Source: QHXW01 sp035280425 (GTDB lineage: Bacteria; Acidobacteriota; Terriglobia; Bryobacterales; Bryobacteraceae). Taken from it: a stretch of 64,000 nucleotides of DNA. The notes under the pieces are model-generated. The model was not told where the DNA came from. It saw only the letters and a program-made list of their open reading frames with translations, and ran no database searches. Shown in pieces: positions 52,708 to 61,632 of the stretch. Each line of letters opens with the position of its first letter. Within the stretch, counting starts at the first letter, position 1. The translations under genes and the position numbers were made by a program. The DNA is taken from positions 123,901-187,900 of the forward strand of contig DATEFW010000016.1 in the NCBI GenBank assembly GCA_035280425.1. Reading direction: 5' to 3'.

Positions 52708-54150
52708 ATGGCTGTGGAAATTCCCATCGAATCGATTGACGGCCTGCGCTACCGGATTCCACGGGACACGGCGCGCGGCATGCGAACGGATGTCCGTGTC
52801 TACGCCAGTGCCGCGCTGATTGCGCAAATCGTCAAGGACCGGTCGCTCGAGCAGGCGATGAATGTAGCGACCTTGCCGGGAATCATCGGCCCGAGCCTGG
52901 CGATGCCGGACATTCATCAGGGCTACGGTTTTCCAATCGGCGGCGTGGCGGCGACGGATTACCAAACGGGCGTGGTTTCTCCGGGAGGTGTGGGTTTCGA
53001 TATCAATTGCGGGGTTCGCCTGGCGCGCACCAATCTTAACGAACAGGCAGTTCGGGAGAAGCTGCGCGAATTGGTGAATCAGGTTTTTCGTGACGTGCCG
53101 TGTGGAACCGGCGGCTCCGGTTTCGTGCGCATTGACGCGAAGCAACTGGACCAGGTGCTGATCCAGGGTGCGCGATGGATGGTCGAAAACGGATACGGCG
53201 AGCCCAGCGACACAGAATACGCAGAAGCCGGCGGGGCGCTTACCGGAGCGGACCCGGATTGCGTCTCGTCGCGAGCCAAGGAGCGCGGGCGGCCGCAACT
53301 GGGAACTCTCGGCAGCGGCAATCATTTTCTCGAAATTCAATATGTCGAGGCGATTCACGATACGAGCGCAGCGGCAGCCATGGGTCTGACGCGCGGGCAG
53401 GTGGTGGTGCTGGTGCATTCCGGTTCGCGCGGATTGGGACACCAGGTGTGCACCGATTACGTCCGGGAGATGAATGGCGCAATGCAGCACTACGGGATTA
53501 CGCTGCCGGATCGCCAGTTGGCCTGCGCGCCGACCAACTCTAAGGAGGGGCAGGCATATCTTAAAGCGATGCAGGCCGCCGCCAATTTTGCCTGGGCCAA
53601 CCGCCAGGCAATCCTGCATTTTTTGCGGGCAGCCTTTCGCAAAATTTTTGGCGGAGCCGTCCGCCTGGACCTCGTGTACGACGTCTGCCATAACATGGCG
53701 AAGCATGAAATCCACATGGTGGACGGTAAGAAGCATGAGGTGTTGGTACATCGCAAGGGCGCCACGCGCGCATTTCCGCCCCGGCACCCGGAGATTCCGT
53801 CGAAGTATCAAGCTGTCGGACAGCCCGTGCTCGTGCCGGGAAGCATGGGAACGGCGTCTTGGGTGCTGGTGGGCAGAGACGGCGCGATGAAGGAGACGTT
53901 CGGCAGCGTTTGCCACGGCGCCGGCCGGAAGCTCAGCCGAACCGCGGCCGCCAAAGGCCGTGACGCGAGACAGGTGGAACGGCAGCTCGAGGAACTTGGA
54001 ATTATTGTGCGCAGCGAGACGCGTGACGGCATTCTCGAGGAAGTGCCCGAAGCGTACAAAGATGTGGACGCGGTAATTGAAGTTATCCAGCAGGCGGGAT
54101 TGGCCCAGAAAGTGGCACGGCTTCGGCCGATGGGAGTCATTAAGGGGTGA
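52708..54150 (+). CDS. rtcB: RNA-splicing ligase RtcB
   Basis: 480 residues. Metal and GMP-binding features of RtcB are present: PDIHQGYGFPIGGVAATD, GVGFDINCGVRL with the Cys ligand, LGSGNHFLEIQ, HSGSRGLGHQV and VCHGAGRKLSRTAA, which holds the guanylylated His. It ligates RNA 2',3'-cyclic phosphate or 3'-phosphate ends to 5'-OH ends using GTP and manganese. It begins right after the archease stop. No toxin or tRNA-cleaving gene is adjacent. Confidence 0.95.
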   Translation: MAVEIPIESIDGLRYRIPRDTARGMRTDVRVYASAALIAQIVKDRSLEQAMNVATLPGIIGPSLAMPDIHQGYGFPIGGVAATDYQTGVVSPGGVGFDINCGVRLARTNLNEQAVREKLRELVNQVFRDVPCGTGGSGFVRIDAKQLDQVLIQGARWMVENGYGEPSDTEYAEAGGALTGADPDCVSSRAKERGRPQLGTLGSGNHFLEIQYVEAIHDTSAAAAMGLTRGQVVVLVHSGSRGLGHQVCTDYVREMNGAMQHYGITLPDRQLACAPTNSKEGQAYLKAMQAAANFAWANRQAILHFLRAAFRKIFGGAVRLDLVYDVCHNMAKHEIHMVDGKKHEVLVHRKGATRAFPPRHPEIPSKYQAVGQPVLVPGSMGTASWVLVGRDGAMKETFGSVCHGAGRKLSRTAAAKGRDARQVERQLEELGIIVRSETRDGILEEVPEAYKDVDAVIEVIQQAGLAQKVARLRPMGVIKG

Positions 54151-54379
54151 AGGAAAAATTCAAATTTTTGTAACGAACACCACACAACGTTCTCTGAAAT
54201 TTCTGCCTGGGAATAGAAGCAGAATTACCCGCCTCGCGCATAAACGTAACGGAACTCACAGATCGGCCGCATTTCCTCCCCATAGATTCATACCAGTAGA
54301 ACAGGAGCGACACAACGCGGGAGAACTGGAAATCGACTTGCCTTAGGAACAGGTTCCACACCTAAAAGGGGGAAGGAAC

Positions 54380-55312
54380 TTGCTTACCGACAGTCAAGAA
54401 GTACGGCTGAATTTACATCCGCCGCGGCATCCCTGGGACGAAGAGGAAGAGGAGAGCAGCGGCCATTTGCATGGGATAGGTTGGTGGCTTGCGCTGCTGG
54501 TAGTGCTGGCAGCATTGGGCGGTGCAGTTTGGTATTTCCATCCGGTACTGGCACAACAGATCTCGTTTCCGGGCCAGGTGGCCAACCTGAAGGATTCGCT
54601 GGCCGCAACGAACAAACGAATGGACGCTGCAGACCAAAAGACGGGAGCACTCGTAAGTGCTTGGGATGCAGTTAACGATCAAGTAAACAAGCTGCAGAGT
54701 CGAGTGGATTCGACTATCCAGCTTGCACGAAAACAGACGCAGCAAGCACTGGAACAAACGCGAAGGCAACTGCAGGCAGAACTCGACAGGCGGCTGCACG
54801 GAATGGAGACGCGCATTATTCGCGTAGAAGTGGGCCGGGAGAATGACCAATCGCGCGTGGCCAAACTCGAAAAACAACTCGACTCGCTGCGGCAGGAGTA
54901 TCGAGGGCAGGTTGTACGTCTCGAACAAGAACGCGACCAGGCTCTCGACCGCGTGAACCATCAACTTTCCGGCCTTGATCAAAAAGTACAGAGTGACTCA
55001 CATGATCTCACGGCGGTGCGAACACAGGTGGACCGCCGGCGGCTGGATTTCGAAGCGGGCGTAAATCACACGAAGGAAATCGCACCGGGAGTTACGCTGC
55101 AAATCAGCCACACGGACGTAAATTATCAGCGATTCGACGGATACGTATTCCTGATGCCCGACCGGCGTACCATCTGGATCCGCAGGCAAAGCGCAGACAG
55201 TCCTGTAGTGTTATACAACAAAGAAGACGGGAGGTCGCGCGAGCTGGTGATCACTCGGGTGACGAAGTATTCCGTCGTCGGCTACTTGCTGGTTCCGGAA
55301 CACCAGGGCTGA
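54380..55312 (+). CDS. Membrane-anchored coiled-coil protein, paralogue of 29827-30747
   Basis: 310 residues from TTG 54380; AAGGA stands five bases before it and no ATG fits. The acidic N-terminus (DEEEEESSGH) is followed by a membrane helix (about 33-53, GWWLALLVVLAALGGAVWYF), a coiled coil (about 75-215) and a C-terminal beta domain (VTLQISHTDVNYQRFDGYVF, VTKYSVVGYLLVPEHQG). The domain aligns in order with that of the 29827-30747 protein. Function is unknown; both probably present the beta domain outside the inner membrane. Confidence 0.7.
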   Translation: MLTDSQEVRLNLHPPRHPWDEEEEESSGHLHGIGWWLALLVVLAALGGAVWYFHPVLAQQISFPGQVANLKDSLAATNKRMDAADQKTGALVSAWDAVNDQVNKLQSRVDSTIQLARKQTQQALEQTRRQLQAELDRRLHGMETRIIRVEVGRENDQSRVAKLEKQLDSLRQEYRGQVVRLEQERDQALDRVNHQLSGLDQKVQSDSHDLTAVRTQVDRRRLDFEAGVNHTKEIAPGVTLQISHTDVNYQRFDGYVFLMPDRRTIWIRRQSADSPVVLYNKEDGRSRELVITRVTKYSVVGYLLVPEHQG

Positions 55313-55347
55313 AAGTCAGACTCCAGCGTTCAAACCCGCCCAGCGAC

Positions 55348-55363
55348 CTTAGCATATGCTAAG
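55348..55363. promoter_or_regulatory. Perfect 16-bp palindrome upstream of the RimI-like gene
   Basis: CTTAGCATATGCTAAG reads the same on both strands. It spans the in-frame ATG at 55356, so the true start is more likely ATG 55371 and the palindrome an operator or a small hairpin in the leader. Confidence 0.45.
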
Positions 55364-55370
55364 AACGCTG

Positions 55371-55829
55371 ATGAACACCGTAGCTCAGATTCGCATGTTT
55401 CGGCGGGCGGACATGCGCAGCCTTCTTGACATTGAGCGCGCGGCCTTTCCCGAAGAAGCTTATCCAAAGTCGTTGTTTGAGGAGCTCTTCAAAAAATGCG
55501 GCGATCTATTTCTAGTTGCGGAACGACGCCAGCGCATTCTTGGCTATATGATTACGTGTGTAACAGCGCGTAAGGCGGAGATTGTTTCGATCGCGGTACA
55601 TCCTAACAAGCAACGCCTGGGAATTGGGCGCGCATTGATGAAGAGCACGCTTCAAGAACTGGAAGGGCGGCAGGTGCGGACGCTAGAGCTGACCGTACGG
55701 GACGCGAACAAAGGCGCATTGCGTTTCTACCGGCGCTTCGGGTTCCGCCGGATTCGCACCGTCACTCGCTATTATGAAGACGGCAGCGATGGCGTTCAGA
55801 TGCGAAAACAACTCGCAGCGTACCATTGA
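55371..55829 (+). CDS. RimI-like GNAT acetyltransferase
   Basis: 152 residues from ATG 55371 (MNTVAQIRMFRRADM); the earlier ATG 55356 lies inside a palindrome. GNAT motifs are clear: IERAAFPEEAYPKSLFEEL, IVSIAVHPNKQRLGIGRALM with the acetyl-CoA Q/RxxGxG loop, and LELTVRDANKGALRFYRRFG. The profile matches RimI, which acetylates the N-terminus of ribosomal protein S18, but stand-alone paralogues with other targets are common. Cytosolic. Confidence 0.88.
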   Translation: MNTVAQIRMFRRADMRSLLDIERAAFPEEAYPKSLFEELFKKCGDLFLVAERRQRILGYMITCVTARKAEIVSIAVHPNKQRLGIGRALMKSTLQELEGRQVRTLELTVRDANKGALRFYRRFGFRRIRTVTRYYEDGSDGVQMRKQLAAYH

Positions 55830-55934
55830 CTCGGTCATGGTCGAAAAAGCCGGCGATCAATTGGAGTCAAACGCGGCCAAAACACGTAACGAGTACCATT
55901 CAGTACAATTTATACAGAGTTCCATATCGCGAAT

Positions 55935-57410
55935 ATGTTAGCGCAGTTCTCGCGAGACTGGATGGGCCGATATTGGATCACGCGCCTGATCTACCAGAGG
56001 GGTTTGGCGGTTATCTATCTGATCGCATTCCTGGTTGCGCTGAACCAGTTTCCGGCGCTGCTGGGGGAGCATGGTTTACTACCGGCGCGGTTATTCGTGC
56101 GGCAAGTATCGTTTGCACAAAGTCCCAGCCTATTTTTCTTTCTTCCGACCGAAGTTGCCTTCCGGACCGCGGCATGGCTGGGGATAATTCTCTCGGTAAC
56201 TGCGGTTACAGGACTATCAGAAAGATACTCGAACTGGCTTTCGGCATCCGTCTGGGCGCTGTTATGGATTTTGTATCTTTCTTTCGTAAATGTCGGCCAG
56301 ACATTCTACGCGTTCGGATGGGAATCGATTCTGCTCGAAGCCGGGTTTTTTGCGATTTTTCTTGGTGCTCGAAAAACGGAACCGTCATGGATCATGATGT
56401 TAATCCTCCGCTGGGTGCTGTTCCGGGTCATGTTCGGCGCGGAGCTGATTAAGTTACGCGGCGACCCATGCTGGCGCGATCTTACCTGTCTAAACTACCA
56501 TTACGAGACGCAGCCCATGCCGGGACCTTTGAGCTGGTACTTTCATTGGTCCCCGGAGTGGACCCATAAAGGAGGCGTGTTATTCAACCATTTCGCGGAG
56601 CTTGTTGTTCCATTCGGTTACTTCGGGCCGCAGCGGGCGGCTACGGTAGCAGGCCTTTGCACCATACTGTTCCACGTCGTACTTATGGCGACGGGGAATC
56701 TTTCGTGGCTCAACTTACTGACAATTGTTCTTGCGTTCTCGGCTCTCAATGACACGTTCCTGTCGCGCGTACTTCGGGTCAACGTTATTGAAATTCACGA
56801 GCTCCCGCGTTTCCAGCGGGTTGCCGTGGCGGCGGTTGCAGCTTTAACGGCACTTCTCAGTGTACCTCCCATTCTCAATATGTTGTCTCGGCAGCAGGTG
56901 ATGAATGCTAATTACAATCCCTTTCACCTGGTGAACACTTACGGAGCGTTTGGAGGGATAACACGGACGCGCTTTGAAGTCATCGTGGAAGGAACGGAGG
57001 ATATGGCTGTCAGCGAATCCACTCGCTGGCGTGAGTACGAATTCAAAGGCAAGCCAGGGGACCCCACCAGACGGCCACCCCAGATCGCCCCGTATCATCT
57101 GCGGCTGGACTGGCTCATGTGGTTTGCGGCGATGTCGAGTTATGATCAGGAGCCGTGGTTCGTCCATTTCGTGGCGCAGCTACTGCACGGAGACCTGGCG
57201 ACTCTCGCTCTTATCCGGACTAATCCTTTTCCGGATCGGCCACCGCATTTTATTCGAGCTCTCCTCTATGAATACCATTTCACGACGCCCAGAGAACGCA
57301 AAGAGACGGGCCGGTGGTGGGTACGGCGGCTGAATGGCACTTATTTCCCTTCTATGTCATTAGACAATCCGGCGTTTCGCCAGTTACTCAAGCAGGAAGG
57401 TTGGATGTAG
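55935..57410 (+). CDS. Lipase-maturation-factor-1-like membrane protein
   Basis: 491 residues with about eight to ten membrane helices and the LMF1 signature: TRLIYQRGLAVIYLIAFLVA, GWESILLEAGFFAIFLG, LRWVLFRVMFGAELIKLRGD, CLNYHYETQPMPGPLSWYFH, and a late FHLVNTYGAFGGITRTRFEV. In animals LMF1 folds lipases in the ER; bacterial members are uncharacterised and presumably act on secreted proteins in the inner membrane. The C-terminal soluble part (WREYEFKGKPGDPTRRPPQI) is typical. It is convergent with the PHP-type gene two bases away. Confidence 0.88.
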   Translation: MLAQFSRDWMGRYWITRLIYQRGLAVIYLIAFLVALNQFPALLGEHGLLPARLFVRQVSFAQSPSLFFFLPTEVAFRTAAWLGIILSVTAVTGLSERYSNWLSASVWALLWILYLSFVNVGQTFYAFGWESILLEAGFFAIFLGARKTEPSWIMMLILRWVLFRVMFGAELIKLRGDPCWRDLTCLNYHYETQPMPGPLSWYFHWSPEWTHKGGVLFNHFAELVVPFGYFGPQRAATVAGLCTILFHVVLMATGNLSWLNLLTIVLAFSALNDTFLSRVLRVNVIEIHELPRFQRVAVAAVAALTALLSVPPILNMLSRQQVMNANYNPFHLVNTYGAFGGITRTRFEVIVEGTEDMAVSESTRWREYEFKGKPGDPTRRPPQIAPYHLRLDWLMWFAAMSSYDQEPWFVHFVAQLLHGDLATLALIRTNPFPDRPPHFIRALLYEYHFTTPRERKETGRWWVRRLNGTYFPSMSLDNPAFRQLLKQEGWM

Positions 57411-57412
57411 GT

Positions 57413-59929
57413 CTAGTTGCTTTCGCGCGCCAGCTTTTCATAGATGCCGCGGGCTTGGTCGAATTGGGCGCCGACGTGTCGTTTCTCGGCATCCGAGCGC
57501 CACCAGGGCCACTCGTTTGCCATTTTGTGCAACTTATCGATCCAGCGCATGAAATACTCGGCGGACTGGCGATTACGGATGGGTTGGTCGCCGACATAGA
57601 CCCGAACGGTATTCGTCGCCGCCTGTGCGTAAACGGCATCGATGTAGCGGCTGGCCGGCCCTTCGGCATATAAGGAATACCAGGCGCTGCGCGAGACCGG
57701 GACTTTAATGGAAAATTGGCCGCTGGTGGGGAGGTCCTTAACCACTTCGCCGTTTGAGTACAACACGACTTTCGCGAGCGGTGCCATGGACCAAACTCTG
57801 CCCTCAACCGTAATGGTTCCTCCCGTTCGAGGAAAGTGAATGACATCGCCGGGCAAGCGGCCGTTGATGCGCAGATCGAGAAGCGGCCCGGTGGTGAAAA
57901 ACGTGCGGCCGTGGCGAAGGCCGTCGAGCCATGATTCAGCCGTGAGAGGTCCGTCAAAATGAACGTAAGTCCGAACACTGCCGATTAAGTTGGTGCGGTG
58001 CAGATTATTAATCGAGTCCTCACCACCGGTGGGAATAATGGCGAGATCGTTGTTGAGTGCGTGATGCCAGACACGGAGCTGGCCGCGATTGGCGTGTGTC
58101 CATTCGATAGCTGCGACAGTTCCAAGGGCGGCGTCAACTGGAAATGCCTTGGCAACGCCTAAGTCGGTATCCAGGGGATCGCCTTCGGTGTTATACGCGT
58201 GTACGTAGCCGGTAAAGGCGCCCTGCGCGGACGCTTTACGGAACATATCGGTGTTGCTGGGATAGAGGCTTTCGATGGCAGTACCTTCGTAACCGGTCGT
58301 AAATGGCGAGATTAGGTGATCTTTGAGGCCGATAAAAAAGACGTGGCCGTAAAATGGCGGGCGGTACTCCTCGCCAACGATGACTTTCAAATGCGGATCG
58401 TTTTTCGATACGGGATGTTCGCCGCCGCCCGGAACAAAATACTGCCAGTCCAGAATGCGGGTATCTTTGTTGGCGATCAAGACATTCAGCACGTCCTGAT
58501 CTTCGGCGCGCGACATCATGCGCAGGTTGTCCAGCGTGTTCGAGAGATTACCGCCATAATTCATGTGTACGTGCGTCGATCCGCTAAACCAGCCAAGCGC
58601 ATTCATGTCCACCAGGCGGCGTATCCGGAGCGTCAGGTCGGCGGTGGCGCCGGCGCGCACTTCGGCATCGGCGGTCGACGGCTGGTAAGCAAATCCCTTG
58701 ATGGCTTCGATGGTCATTTTTCCCGGCGGCACATCAACGATGAATTCGCCGGTGGTGTGGAAGAAGTGGCGGTTCGCTGCTCCGAGCCGCGCGTAGGCAT
58801 CCTCCGGCGCGTAGAATTTACCGTCAGACGCGAGATATTGCATGTGCGCGGGCGTCAGGCGGCCGGTCTTGTCATCGATCACACGCACGTGAATCCGGCC
58901 CACGGGACGCTTCCAATGACGTTCGCGAATCACGATCTTCTTGCGCGTGCCGCCGTAGGTTTCCAGCAGATAAAGCTGCGGCAATCCGCCTTCGTTCGAT
59001 ACGTAGGCGATCCATTCGCCGTCCGGCGACCAGCGTGGATCAAAGTCGTCGTAAGAGCCGAACGTGAGCTTGTAAGGAGCGCCGCCCTGAATGGGCAGAA
59101 CGTAGAGGTGGGCGTATTGATCGGCCGCGCCGGCCGTTGAAGAATAGACAATGCGTTTTCCGTCGATCGAGACATCGGGACGCGTGCGGTAGAGCGACTG
59201 CTCGCGCAAAATGGAAACGGCTTTGTCCATCCCGCCGCTATCATTTTGGGAGGACGGCACCGGCATACGCCAAAGATCGCCTGAACCGAGCGGCACGCCG
59301 CGATTCGAGACGAAGACGATCTCTTTGCCGTCCGGCGTCCAGGCGGGCTCGATGTGCATGTCCCACGGACCGAAGTAGAGCCGATCGCGCGGATAGCGGT
59401 GGTCGCGGGTCAGCGCGATTTCCTCGCCGGACCACTGGCCGTCGCGGATCGGGCGCATGTACAGGTTGAAGTAACCGCTGGGGCGTGTCGAAACGTAACA
59501 GAGCCGCGAGCCGTCCGGCGAAAAGACCGGGTCGGCGTAGATTTGAGCGTCGGCAGTGAGCGCATGCGTTTCTCCGGTCGCGGTATTCAGAATTTCCAAT
59601 TGAATGCTTCTGGCGTCGTCATCGGCGGTATAGACAATCCATTTCCCGTCGGGTGACCAGGCTGGCGATGAATGGTACTTGCGGTTATAAGTCAGTTCGG
59701 CGGCGGATCCGGTGGCCGGATCAACTTTCCAGATGGAGCCATCCATCGCAACCGCGATTGATTTACCATCCGGCGCCCAGGCGGGAGCCCACGGAGTTGA
59801 GCTGGGAGCAGGCGGAAAGTAGTAGTTGAACATGTATTCGCCGCCATGCTTCGACGCGGGGTAAACGGCTGATTGTGCCCACAGGGCCGATGTGGCGGCC
59901 AACACGAAAAGTGGAAAAATGCGCATCAT
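57413..59929 (-). CDS. Secreted WD40-like propeller fused to a PHP/CehA-like domain
   Basis: 838 residues from ATG 59927-59929; MMRIFPLFVLAATSALWAQ is a signal peptide and the long frame upstream to 60457 lacks one. Residues 40-330 hold TolB/WD40-like blades (AWSPDGKWIVYTADDDARSI, PAWTPDGKEIVFVSNRG). From about 450 there is a PHP/CehA-type region: STHVHMNYGG, GEEYRPPFYGH, GYVHAYNTEGD, and GRTFFTTGPLLDLRINGRLP near the end. Metal-dependent hydrolysis outside the cell is likely, with substrate unknown. The C-terminal part resembles that of the protein at the left edge of the window. Confidence 0.82.
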   Translation of the reverse strand: MMRIFPLFVLAATSALWAQSAVYPASKHGGEYMFNYYFPPAPSSTPWAPAWAPDGKSIAVAMDGSIWKVDPATGSAAELTYNRKYHSSPAWSPDGKWIVYTADDDARSIQLEILNTATGETHALTADAQIYADPVFSPDGSRLCYVSTRPSGYFNLYMRPIRDGQWSGEEIALTRDHRYPRDRLYFGPWDMHIEPAWTPDGKEIVFVSNRGVPLGSGDLWRMPVPSSQNDSGGMDKAVSILREQSLYRTRPDVSIDGKRIVYSSTAGAADQYAHLYVLPIQGGAPYKLTFGSYDDFDPRWSPDGEWIAYVSNEGGLPQLYLLETYGGTRKKIVIRERHWKRPVGRIHVRVIDDKTGRLTPAHMQYLASDGKFYAPEDAYARLGAANRHFFHTTGEFIVDVPPGKMTIEAIKGFAYQPSTADAEVRAGATADLTLRIRRLVDMNALGWFSGSTHVHMNYGGNLSNTLDNLRMMSRAEDQDVLNVLIANKDTRILDWQYFVPGGGEHPVSKNDPHLKVIVGEEYRPPFYGHVFFIGLKDHLISPFTTGYEGTAIESLYPSNTDMFRKASAQGAFTGYVHAYNTEGDPLDTDLGVAKAFPVDAALGTVAAIEWTHANRGQLRVWHHALNNDLAIIPTGGEDSINNLHRTNLIGSVRTYVHFDGPLTAESWLDGLRHGRTFFTTGPLLDLRINGRLPGDVIHFPRTGGTITVEGRVWSMAPLAKVVLYSNGEVVKDLPTSGQFSIKVPVSRSAWYSLYAEGPASRYIDAVYAQAATNTVRVYVGDQPIRNRQSAEYFMRWIDKLHKMANEWPWWRSDAEKRHVGAQFDQARGIYEKLARESN

Positions 59930-59993
59930 CGGCGGCCATTCTACCTCCGTGGACACGCGTTTGAGCGGCAGAGCCATTTTGTATCCTAGTCGT

Positions 59994-60374
59994 ATGTCTG
60001 CGGGCGGCGAACCATTAAATTCGATGCGATTCCGCGTAGAGATCGACGGCCTCAAAGCCGGCGAGTTTTTTGAAGTTGTGTTTCCGGAAGCCAGGATCGA
60101 GGCCGGGCGCGAGCAGCTCACTCGTCTGGTTCTGCGGCGGGCGGCGAGCACGGATCGCGACCTATCCGAGTGGTGGCAGCAAATGGCGCACGGAAGACCC
60201 ACTCCAAGAAATGTGGCCGTGATTCTTTTGGATACGCGTGGACAGGAACCGATCCGGTGGAACTTTGTAGGAGCGCAGCCGGTGAGGTATTCACTCTCGC
60301 CGCTCAACGCGATGGAGCCTGCGCTTTTGATGGAAACCATCGAGCTCGAAATAGAAAATTTCAAAAGGGGGTAA
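59994..60374 (+). CDS. gp19-type tail-tube protein, first of a pair
   Basis: 126 residues from ATG 59994 (MSAGGEPLNSMRFRVEIDGL). It fits the T4-gp19/TIGR02241-type conserved phage tail-tube family: FRVEIDGLKAGEFFEVVFPE, a DRDLSEWWQQM helix, and VAVILLDTRGQEPIRWNFVG, ending in METIELEIENF. Such proteins stack as the inner tube of contractile phage tails or extracellular contractile injection systems. The next gene, two bases on, is a related tube protein. No sheath, baseplate or spike gene occurs nearby, so the pair is an orphan. Confidence 0.8.
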   Translation: MSAGGEPLNSMRFRVEIDGLKAGEFFEVVFPEARIEAGREQLTRLVLRRAASTDRDLSEWWQQMAHGRPTPRNVAVILLDTRGQEPIRWNFVGAQPVRYSLSPLNAMEPALLMETIELEIENFKRG

Positions 60375-60376
60375 AC

Positions 60377-60832
60377 ATGCCGGCTGTGTATCGAGATGAT
60401 CCGTATCCAGCGTTTAATTTCGAAGTCACGATTACCGGTATCAGCGAGGATGGGCACGCAGTGAAGGGGTCGTTCGCGGAGGTCTCCGGTCTCGACGTGG
60501 AGGTCAACGCAATCGAGTACCGGAACGGAAGTGAAGACATAACAGTGCGCAAGATTCCCGGGCTAAAAAAATTCTCAAATATCATCTTGAAGCGCGGCTG
60601 GATCGGCGACCTTGCGTTTTGGAACTGGCTCAACTCGGTCCTGAAGGGCCAAGTCATTCGTGCCGACGGGACAATCACGCTGCTCGATGAGAGCCGGCAG
60701 CCGGTGATGCGCTGGAAGTTCCGGCGCGGTTGGCCTTGCCGGTGGGAAGGTCCGCGTCTGGTGGCTGACACGAACGATCTCGCTATGGAAACTCTTGAGA
60801 TCTGTCACGAAGGATTGGAACTAGACGTTTAG
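60377..60832 (+). CDS. gp19-type tail-tube protein, second of a pair
   Basis: 151 residues from ATG 60377, with AGGGGG nine bases ahead. It is a clear gp19/TIGR02241 member: PYPAFNFEVTITGISEDGHA, EVSGLDVEVNAIEYRNGSED, KIPGLKKFSNIILKRGWIGD and METLEICHEGLEL. In eCIS clusters, two to three such genes code the inner tube and its terminator. Here no sheath or AAA+ ATPase is present in the window. Either the remaining parts lie elsewhere or the pair has been co-opted. Confidence 0.85.
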   Translation: MPAVYRDDPYPAFNFEVTITGISEDGHAVKGSFAEVSGLDVEVNAIEYRNGSEDITVRKIPGLKKFSNIILKRGWIGDLAFWNWLNSVLKGQVIRADGTITLLDESRQPVMRWKFRRGWPCRWEGPRLVADTNDLAMETLEICHEGLELDV

Positions 60833-61037
60833 CCGTCTCCTCAGCCAATCACCGAATGGAAGCGCGCAGGTGGCACCGCGTATCACCCGCAACCTGTGTT
60901 TCAGTTTAGCGGCGTGTTGGATACTTTTGAGAAGCATCTGAAACCTGTATCGGAAACATCATTCTAAGCGGACGGAGAATACCCAACCGAGCGGGCGGAA
61001 AATCCTCTGAGGCAGACGTTCGCGCTGGCTCCCGGAT

Positions 61038-61262
61038 TTAACCGGGCTTGCCTTTGCGAGCGGCCTTGGCCTTTGGTTTGTGCGGCTCGAGCGCCTTTCG
61101 CATGGAGTCAATATAGTGACGCATCTCTCCGGCGTGATCCACGCACTTGGCACACGTCAGCAAGTGTTCTTCAATTCTTGCAACTTCGTTTGGCTCGAGA
61201 GAGCCGAGCAGATATTTTTCAAGAGTCTCTTCGTCGGGGTGTTCACCGGCTTTAGACCGCAT
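61038..61262 (-). CDS. Small zinc-finger (anti-sigma-like) protein
   Basis: 74 residues. The first half matches the anti-sigma zf-HC2 pattern (LEKYLLGSLEPNEVARIEEH, HLLTCAKCVDH with H-x3-C-x2-C ligands). The C-terminus is Lys-rich and no membrane helix is present, so it may be a soluble zinc-binding anti-sigma-like factor, or a truncated one. No sigma-factor gene is adjacent. Start choice: ATG at 61260-61262; a second ATG two codons earlier is equally possible. Confidence 0.68.
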   Translation of the reverse strand: MRSKAGEHPDEETLEKYLLGSLEPNEVARIEEHLLTCAKCVDHAGEMRHYIDSMRKALEPHKPKAKAARKGKPG

Positions 61263-61596
61263 CGTCAACCCTCCACTGTTCTCGCGCGAAACACGGCCCC
61301 CCAGGGCGCTTTGGAGGAGAATTTACTTCGTTGGAACCACATTACACGACATGAACGGGGAGCGCCAGAGCGAAATTCGACTCGTTTTGGGAGAAGGGCA
61401 AGAAGTCACTTAAATTATGCTGCGTTCGCCGATGCTGCTGCGCTCGTTGATTTGAACCAGCAGAAGACAGCGCTCGGGGATGGGTAGATTCAGGCGCCAA
61501 ATCGGGCGATTCAAGAAGGCGAGCGCCTGCACCGCATGCGCATGCGCGTCAAATCCTGAAATAGGTGGTAAGGACGGTAAGGCGTTGCCTGCTTTG
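61263..61596. other. Intergenic stretch, no intact gene recognised
   Basis: About 330 bases between the zinc-finger gene and the protease cassette. A 20-codon frame at about 61351 (MNGERQSEIRLVLGEGQEVT) reads like a gene end or a short remnant but has no ribosome binding site. The base composition shifts towards AT at its right end. Confidence 0.4.
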
Positions 61597-61632
61597 AAGG
61601 GATAATTACCCGAGATCTGGTAATTATCCCTT
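61597..61632. repeat. Perfect 14-bp inverted repeat upstream of the protease cassette
   Basis: AAGGGATAATTACC (61597-61610) and GGTAATTATCCCTT (61619-61632) are perfect inverted copies with an eight-base loop CGAGATCT. The right arm overlaps the first bases of the -35 box. It may be a repressor site, a hairpin terminator for upstream reading, or the end of a mobile cassette. Confidence 0.75.

Noticed and set aside
57388..57978. A 196-residue minus-strand frame over the end of the PHP-type gene
   Set aside because: Ser/Pro/Arg-rich shadow in another phase; the PHP-type frame continues intact to 57413.
59892..59993. N-terminal extension of the first tube protein
   Set aside because: It overlaps the start of the divergent PHP-type gene and has no family similarity; ATG 59994 begins the conserved part.
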